NCBI RefSeq assembly: GCF_000611645.1
Contig: NW_014012123.1
Location: 1 to 13,652 of the forward strand
Direction of reading: 5' to 3'
Origin: Monoraphidium neglectum
Lineage: Eukaryota; Chlorophyta; Chlorophyceae; Sphaeropleales; Selenastraceae
Length of the DNA stretch: 13,652 nucleotides
A program made the position numbers and the translations under genes. Below are positions 7,530 to 13,652 of the stretch, one piece after another. Below the pieces are notes generated by a model. The model was not told the DNA's origin, made no database searches, and saw only the letters and a list, made by a program, of their open reading frames with translations. The first letter of the stretch is position 1; every line of letters begins with the position of its first letter.

Positions 7530-10520
7530 ATGTTCAAGCTGGTGTATCCGAAGTTGTGGGACCCAGGTGAGGCGCGATAGGACACATTGCGCCCGTTGCC
7601 GCCCATGTTCCGCGCATGGGGCCGCGGCGCATCATTTTGCGCAGCCCCATGCTGCACTCGGCGGGCGCGGAACAACAGTTGGGGCGCCGGCCGCCACGGG
7701 TCATGCGCCCGCTCGTTGCGGCGCAGGGCCCCCTTCGATGGACTCGCGCCCTGCGCCACGCGCGCTTGCTGTGCGCACCCCTTGCAACGCTGGCTGCGCC
7801 CCCGTCGCAGCCCCTGAGCTCACTCCCCCTTCACCCTTTCCGCCCCCCCCCCTCCCGTGCCGTGCGCCCCAGTTAAGCTCCACGACTGGTTCAACCTGGT
7901 CGTGATCGCACTGCTCAATGCCCTCAACATCTCGTACCTGATCACCGGCGAGGGGTGAGCCGGTCCCTCACCCCGCTGCGCGCCCGGCTCCGCAGCTGCC
8001 CGTGCTCCCCTGCCGCGCCCTAAGCGGCATCCCCAGAGCCCTCAGAACATGCGCGCACCCGCCCTCATCCCCATTGCCCCAGTTTCACTGTTTTCTGGAC
8101 CACCACCATGCTCTACTTCCTGTTTGACACCGTTTTCGTTGGTGAGCGGCCCTGATCGCACCCATTACACCGTTTTCGTTGGTGAGCGGCCCTGATCGCA
8201 CCCATTGCAGCCGGTCCAAGCGACGGTGCCGCGCCCGATCGCAACACCCGCGCTCACCCTTCACGCGTCTGCCTGCCGCCGGGAGCCACTAGGTCGCCGT
8301 TTCTCGTGGCGGCGCACGCCCACGGCGCCCAAACCCTCGCCGCAGTGCGAGCAGCAGGGGCGGCTCCCGTTGAGGTGCCAGGCGATTCCAGGGGCATTTA
8401 TGCGCCCCCTTCGCCCCTCCACCTCCAGCACCACCACCTCTCCTCTCGGGCCCCTTGCCACCCACCTGACCGCCCGCCCTCTTGCCCTGGTGTCTACCTC
8501 CCCCGCCCCCAGGCATCTACCCCCAGAGCGTGAAGAGCCCCGTGGTGATCCTGAGCCACCACCTGTGCACCGCCCTGTACATGCTCATACCTTACAACTA
8601 CCCGCAGTACCACTGGTGCGCGCGCGCACACATGCAATCGTATTCATGTGTGTGTGTGTGTGTGTGTGTGTGTTCGTGCGCGTGTGCGTGTGCGTGTGTG
8701 CGCATATGAGAGAGAGAGAGATTGCGCGTGTGTGTGGGGGAGGGGGTGGGGCTGTTTCGTGTGGAGGTGGCTCGCCTTGCTGCGAGGCTGGCGACGGCGC
8801 TCCAGGTTGCGTTAGAGCCCGCGGAGCGAGGGGCTTGGTTCGCACTGCGCTGTCGGCCGTCGGCCTCAGCCCCCCTGGCCCTTGCCATGGCGCAATGACG
8901 CTCCTCGTTTATGTACGCGTACCGCCCCCACCCCGCCCATGCCAGGTGCATGGCGTACTGCATGCTGGTGGAGGTCAACACGTGGCTGCTCATCGCGCGG
9001 CGCTGCATCGGGGGCAAGCCCATAGAGCTCGCATTCTACGTCACATGGGTGAGCACAAAACACCACAACACACACACCGCCCTGCGTTGCAGCGGCGCGT
9101 GTCCTCGCGGGCGGCACGGCGCCGCTTGACTCTGCGGCCACGGCCCTGTGGCTGCGCCAGAGACGGCCCGGCGGTGCCGCTCCCGGGGTTGGCAGGGGTC
9201 TGGGGAGCGTCGGCCGGCATGTCGACACCAGCCTTGCCGCCCCGCGCCCGCTTTTTCGCCCCCAAGCCGGCCGGGTCGGCCCCGCGCCCACGCGCCCTGC
9301 CCGCCACCGCTCCTCACCGCACCTGGTCTGCATTTTTTCCCCCTGAATCCTTGTGCCCCTCCCACTCGCAAGGTCGGCCTGCGCAACGTGTTTTACCCCT
9401 ACCTGATCTGGGCGTTCTACAAGGAGTGGCGCAGCGAGACGGTCATATGCGGGTCGCCCTGGAACCCCATCCTCATCACGCCGCTGCTGCAGGCGAGCTG
9501 CGGCATCCACGGCGCGCGGGGGGGAGGAAATTGCGCGCGTGCGACAATGCGCGCCGCCTGGCGAGCGAGCGCGGCGGCAGGCTGGGTGCGGGGTGGATGG
9601 GTAGTGCAGAGGAGGAGGCGTCGCGCTCTGCGACGACGGGGGGGGGGGCGGTGGACAGAGCTGTTCAAAGGGCCGCGCAACGTCCTGTCGCGCGGCGGTG
9701 GCGGCGACAGATCTCTGTTTCCTCAGTGCATGCTTTGCCGGCCAAGTGCATGCTTTGCAGGCTGTCCCAAAAATGCTGGGCCTCCTGACCCTCGTCGTCC
9801 GCCGCCGCGGCCTTGCTGGCGTTCTCGACCGACCCGCTGCCGCCCCCTCCCCCTATTTCCCACGCCGTGATCTCCGCATCAAGTCCTGCCCTCATGAGCT
9901 CTGATCCGACCGACCCCGGTTCTGATCTTTGTTTGACCGCACTTTGACCCCCCCCCTTCCCCCCCAGGCCTTCCTGACGGGCCTCAACTACCACTGGACG
10001 CTCCAGCTGGTGCTCAAACTCATGCGCCCGGGCGGCAAGGGTGCGAAGGGAGGACGGGGGCACACGTGAGTCGCCAGCACCAGGGCCCCGGAAGGGGCCG
10101 GTAGCAGCAGCCGCACACAGTTCAGCCCACCGCTGCCGGCGGCTGCGCTTGCGGCCCTGTCCCTGGCCGGCGGAGGCCGCGCCTTGTGTTTGGGGTTGTG
10201 GGCTTGGTGGGGATTGGTGTTGCCGTCGAGGGGTGCGTAGTGGGTATGTGAGGTTGGCCCCTACTACATGCCCCTCCAGTGCTGCTGGATTCTCGGGAGA
10301 GCTCTGTGTGCGGGCCCGGCAAGCCGAATGGCAGCGTGCCCGGTTGACTGACTCGTCCGTCCCCGCCGGGGCCCCCCCCATCTCCATCCGCCTCGCCACG
10401 CCCGCAGGAGCAGCAGCGCCTTGTCAGCGCTCGCAGACGCCCGGCCGCGCGGGCCGGGCCCCGAAAGGCGCGCCTGACGCCGCCGCAGACGGCGCCGCCG
10501 TCAAGAGCCACTTCCTCTGA
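7530..10520 (+). CDS. TLC (TRAM/LAG1/CLN8)-domain multi-pass membrane protein
   Basis: Six-pass membrane protein, probably of ER or another endomembrane; TLC proteins act in sphingolipid or membrane-lipid metabolism, but the substrate cannot be read here. Exons: 7530-7566, 7873-7954, 8083-8141, 8513-8615, 8946-9048, 9373-9492, 9968-10040 (or 10065), 10408-10520 (or stop at 10477); every phase agrees. The ATG at 7530 has a good context (GCAGCAGCC before it). Approximate membrane segments: 18-37 (FNLVVIALLNALNISYLI), 41-60, 68-88, 95-111, 122-144, 160-188. Family-like features: the His pair in ILSHHLCTALYML (75-76), the acidic VEVNTWLLIARR segment (Glu103) and LRNVFYPYLIW (Arg132). The product is 229 or 223 residues depending on the last donor, with a Gly/Ala/Lys-rich tail. 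Resembles the TLCD4/TMEM56 type more than ceramide synthases, since no Lag motif or homeobox was seen. The exon 6 donor is GC rather than GT. Confidence 0.8.
8127..8206 (+). repeat. Exact 40-bp tandem duplication spanning an exon end and splice donor
   Basis: 8127-8166 and 8167-8206 are identical 40-base units starting ACACCGTTTTCG. Each contains the last 15 coding bases of TLC exon 3 and the donor GTTG|GTGAGC plus 19 further intron bases. Donor 1 (8142) keeps the frame to exon 4. Reading through copy 1 meets TGA soon after GERP, so donor 2 (8182) would give a truncated product. The perfect identity suggests a recent event or an assembly artefact. Confidence 0.9.
8647..8720 (+). repeat. (TG)13 microsatellite, CG/TG tract and (GA)6 in a TLC-gene intron
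   Basis: Inside intron 8616-8945, TG units run from 8647 to 8672, followed by mixed CG/TG alternation (8675-8707) and GA units (8708-8720). The pyrimidine-purine alternation is the kind of sequence that can form left-handed DNA. A G-rich run (8736-8751) follows. Confidence 0.85.
9493..9967 (+). other. Probable GC-AG intron of the TLC gene
   Basis: Exon 6 must end in phase 0 at CTGCTGCAG (9492) to join GCCTTCCTGACGGGC at 9968 and give LLQAFLTGLNYHW. The bases after CAG are GCGAGC, a GC-type donor, and no GT nearby gives the right phase: the next good one, GTGCGA at 9538, is in phase 1. The acceptor is a C-rich tract ending CCCAG. GC-AG introns are a known minor class of the major spliceosome. 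Confidence 0.65.
9725..9758 (+). repeat. 14-bp direct repeat, 20-bp spacing
   Basis: AGTGCATGCTTTGC occurs at 9725-9738 and again at 9745-9758, separated by CGGCCA, inside the GC-AG intron. Each copy holds a GCATGC palindrome. No function is evident. Confidence 0.8.
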
Positions 10521-11268
10521 CGCGCCGCCCGCGGGCGTCGCTGCGCCACCGGCCGCCGCAGCCGCGCCCTCGCGCAGCCGGCCGGGGCCGCGCCGGCGGT
10601 GCCGAATTAGACCGGGCCGCGCGCCCCGCCGGCCGCCCCCGTTTTTCTGCCGGCCGCGGGCGCCACCTTCACGGGCGCGCGCGCGCGTCGGAGCGGGTGC
10701 CCCCACCTCGCCCTTGCTTTCCTCTCTCTGTCTGCCGCCCGGCCCAAGCCGCCCGCCCGGAGCCTGCAGCCCCGCCCCCCTCGCGGCGCCGTTCGCCCCG
10801 CCCGCGCCCGGCCATCTCGAACCGGCGCTCGTCCCCGCTTCCATCTTCGCAGCGAGAACTATCGACCCGGCGGCCGCCCGAATGACTTGTATGTATGACA
10901 TCACCTTTAGAAACGACCCGGGGTGCCTGGGAAGACTGCACTAGGCGCTCATCCCGATTAGACTCCCCCTCCGCATCACAGCAGCGCACGCGCGCAGGCG
11001 CGCCCTCCGAACCGGAGCGCAACGCACGCCCAGCTGCAGCAAGCCAGGGGCCGGCCCGTTGCGCGGGCAGGGGGCAAGGACGGCGGCGGGCGCTCTGGCC
11101 AGGCCGGCGCGGCGCGCTCATAGCCTCTGAATTCCAAGCGCTCGCCCGGCGCCGTCGCAGCCCCCCTCTCTCCACGGCCTTGGGGTCGCTCAGCCGCTCT
11201 TTTGGCGGTGGGCGGCGCGCGGCGCCCGTCGTCTGCCGCTTGATTGCGAGTATCTCGCGCATGCACCC

Positions 11269-11297
11269 TGCGCATGCGCGTGCGCGCACGCGCGCGC
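11269..11297. other. Alternating purine-pyrimidine tract (Z-DNA-prone)
   Basis: Twenty-nine bases alternate strictly between pyrimidine and purine, mostly CG and TG/CA steps. A similar tract abuts the histone H4 stop codon. Confidence 0.6.
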
Positions 11298-11821
11298 TAG
11301 AGGTAGCCCGAGAGTGAGCTCGTCATAAGGCCGGGGGTCAAGCAGCGCAGGGGAGCAAGCGGCGCAGCACCGCCCCTGACGGGCGCTTGTGCGCGCCAAC
11401 TTTACCGCCCGCACCCCCCTCTTCCTCTTCGCGCGGTCCCCTCTCGTTTCCTCGTGCCAGCCCCTCTTCCACTGCGTCCACCCAGGCATGCATGCGATGT
11501 GATTTCGCGCACGCACACCACACACGACGCCGCGGCCCCGCACCAGCTCGCCGCGGCTCCGCGCCCGCCCACCAGCAACCCCTGCAGATGTCGCCGCCGC
11601 CGCTCCCCCTATACGCCGCTACCGCGGCATCCCAGCAGGTGCTCCGGCCCGTCGCTTTCTAATTTGTGCCCCCACATCATTGCTGCAACAACCCCACACG
11701 CCCTGACGGCGCCCTGACGCCGCTTTTCATATTGTATGACCGGCCGCTTGGCAGCAGGTGCCATGAGTAATTATGCATGCACCGGGCGAGAGGCCGACGG
11801 GACCAGGGCGCTCACATGCTG

Positions 11822-11841
11822 CCTGTTGACTCTGCAACAGG
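11822..11841. repeat. Small inverted repeat, 7-bp stem, 6-nt loop
   Basis: CCTGTTG (11822-11828) pairs with CAACAGG (11835-11841) around ACTCTG. It lies about 325 bp past the H4 stop codon. It does not match the animal or Volvox-type histone 3' stem-loop and is beyond the TGTAA motif, so a role in H4 mRNA 3' ends is unlikely. Confidence 0.5.
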
Positions 11842-11907
11842 TAATGCTGACAGAGACTGAATGCCGCAGGGGGTCATAGAGCCCTGTGATAATGGACATG
11901 AGCGTTT

Positions 11908-11912
11908 TTACA
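11908..11912 (-). terminator. TGTAA-type poly(A) signal for histone H4
   Basis: On the minus strand the bases read TGTAA, the usual green-algal poly(A) motif, about 255 nt after the H4 stop codon. A five-base match can arise by chance, but it is downstream of H4 in the right orientation and no histone hairpin was seen closer to the stop. Confidence 0.55.
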
Positions 11913-12132
11913 ATATGCAACCGTCGAAGGCATGCGGGGGTAAACAGCGGCAGGCGGAATGCGTCCGGCCGCTGCCGCAGGCGTCGCACGGCGCAGCATC
12001 GGGGTACGCCCGCCGCATGCATACAGGGGCGCAGCAGCGGCCGGGCTCGGCCAAACCGGTAAACCACAATCGTGAGGAGATGCGTACAGCAAACATGTAT
12101 AGCGGGATCGCAAGCGGGGCGACGCACGTGCG

Positions 12133-12164
12133 GCGTACGCGCGCGCGCACACACGCGCGCGCGC
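12133..12164. other. 32-bp Z-DNA-prone tract abutting the H4 stop codon
   Basis: Perfect purine-pyrimidine alternation, mainly CG and CA/TG steps, runs from 12133 to 12164; the H4 stop occupies 12165-12167. The transcribed 3' UTR of H4 therefore starts with a (GC)n/(GT)n-like run. A shorter alternating run lies at 12122-12132. Confidence 0.65.
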
Positions 12165-13058
<894 letters not shown>

Positions 13059-13091
13059 GTTTCAGACGCTTTTAGAGCTCGGGTGTTCTCA

Positions 13092-13099
13092 GGCGGATC
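13092..13099 (+). promoter_or_regulatory. Possible histone octamer-like element upstream of H4
   Basis: GGCGGATC differs by one base from the plant histone promoter octamer CGCGGATC and lies about 35 bp before the H4 ATG. It is closer to the ATG than is typical, and no clear TATA box was found, so this is tentative. Confidence 0.25.
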
Positions 13100-13385
13100 C
13101 AAGATGGGCCTGCTCCTGAATGGGGCGAGAGGAGGCCTCTTGTGCAGCTGTCAATAGAGAATGGCATTGCAACGGGGCTGTGAATGAGTTTTGAGTGGGT
13201 TGGAAACAGCCGAGCTTTCGGTGTCAGGTGCGCAGTCACGAAAGAGGCCATTCGCTGGGCTTCACAAGCGCGTTTGATGATTTATGTTATGCTGAGTATG
13301 CCTCGCTTGGTTGTAAGCCGTTCCGTGCAGCTCAGATCGCTCGCTGCTGACTGTAGCCTTGTCAGGGTCCCAAAGCGAGAGCACC

Positions 13386-13460
13386 ATGCGAGGTCCACAG
13401 GGATATCATGACGCTGGAGCGCTGCCGCCTGCCGACACATTTGGCCTGCTCGACGTGAAG
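13386..13460 (+). CDS. Weak candidate first exon of a gene divergent from H4
   Basis: ATG at 13386 in a CACC context opens a frame of 25 codons ending LLDVK at AAG|GTGCGG (13461), a donor of the type used elsewhere in this window. The reading contains GYHDAGALPPADTFGLL. Without splicing the frame stops at 13512-13514. It is not histone H3, the usual divergent partner of H4, and matches no family I recognise. It would lie about 330 bp from the H4 ATG and extend beyond the window. It may be chance. Confidence 0.2.
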
Positions 13461-13652
13461 GTGCGGGGGGCGCCGCAGTGGGCACGGCGACCCTGGCCAC
13501 GGGCCTCCTTATGATGCCTGAAACCTCGTCATCGCGGCCCATGCGTCATCCCTTGTGATGCGTCAGCAGCGCTGCCTACGGGGCCGGCGACCAACCCCGC
13601 TCGGCGGGCGCCACAACCGCCCCCTCTCGTCATGTGTTCATCACCCCCACCC

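Larger units (their letters stand above)
10521..11907. other. Intergenic stretch between the TLC gene and histone H4
   Basis: Very GC-rich, with C-rich and CpG-rich low complexity. No exon chain or known protein motif was found on either strand, and no TGTAA motif for the TLC gene was seen. A short frame ending at 11662 (PPPLPLYAATAASQQVL) follows a CTGCAG and could be a terminal exon, but nothing supports it. A Z-DNA-prone tract lies at 11269-11297. Confidence 0.5.

Noticed and set aside
8205..9788. 527-codon open frame on +
   Set aside because: It runs through TG microsatellite and introns of the TLC gene in the wrong frame; the real exons read in other frames with matching splice sites.
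10122..11289. Long minus-strand frames of 260 and 206 codons
   Set aside because: Composition is almost wholly Gly, Ala, Arg and Pro from high GC, with no domain, and one overlaps the final TLC exon.
11822..11841. Hairpin considered as a histone mRNA 3' stem-loop
   Set aside because: Stem and loop sequence do not match the conserved histone element and it lies about 325 bp past the stop codon, beyond the TGTAA motif.

Overview
This window looks like a piece of a GC-rich, intron-dense nuclear genome from a green alga (Chlorophyta, possibly a trebouxiophyte or chlorophyte microalga). The evidence is direct: genes are split into many short exons with GTGAGN or GTGCGN donors and CAG acceptors, introns run about 170-490 bp and are full of low-complexity repeats, one gene end carries the algal TGTAA-type poly(A) motif, and the best-preserved gene is a eukaryotic histone H4. 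No bacterial operon, phage, CRISPR array, rRNA or tRNA was seen. Most long unspliced ORFs are artefacts of high GC; the genes had to be rebuilt by linking exons whose phases agree.

Layout. (1) Positions 1-5430, + strand: the 3' part of a papain-family (C1A) cysteine peptidase gene, cut by the left edge close to the active-site Cys. Fifteen exons keep one reading frame to a TGA at 5428-5430. The catalytic domain is followed by a C-terminal region ending in a fibronectin-III-like fold. The gene includes 18-nt, 7-nt and 20-nt exons, and its introns hold a (CTG)20 tract, a short telomere-like array and a 9-bp-periodic minisatellite. (2) Positions 5431-7529: mostly no recognisable gene, with one weak three-exon candidate at 6690-7293. 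(3) Positions 7530-10520, + strand: an eight-exon gene for a six-pass membrane protein of the TLC (TRAM/LAG1/CLN8) type, with an exact 40-bp tandem duplication across one splice donor, a probable GC-AG intron and two competing donors that give different C-termini. (4) Positions 10521-12164: intergenic, with Z-DNA-prone tracts. (5) Positions 12165-13058, - strand: a complete three-exon histone H4 gene. (6) Positions 13059-13652: the H4 upstream region and a weak candidate first exon of a divergent gene.

The three clear genes have no evident shared pathway; eukaryotic neighbours need not. I did not find a convincing new multi-gene system. The most unusual items are the peptidase architecture and microexons, the duplicated splice donor, the GC-AG intron and the repeat-rich introns.
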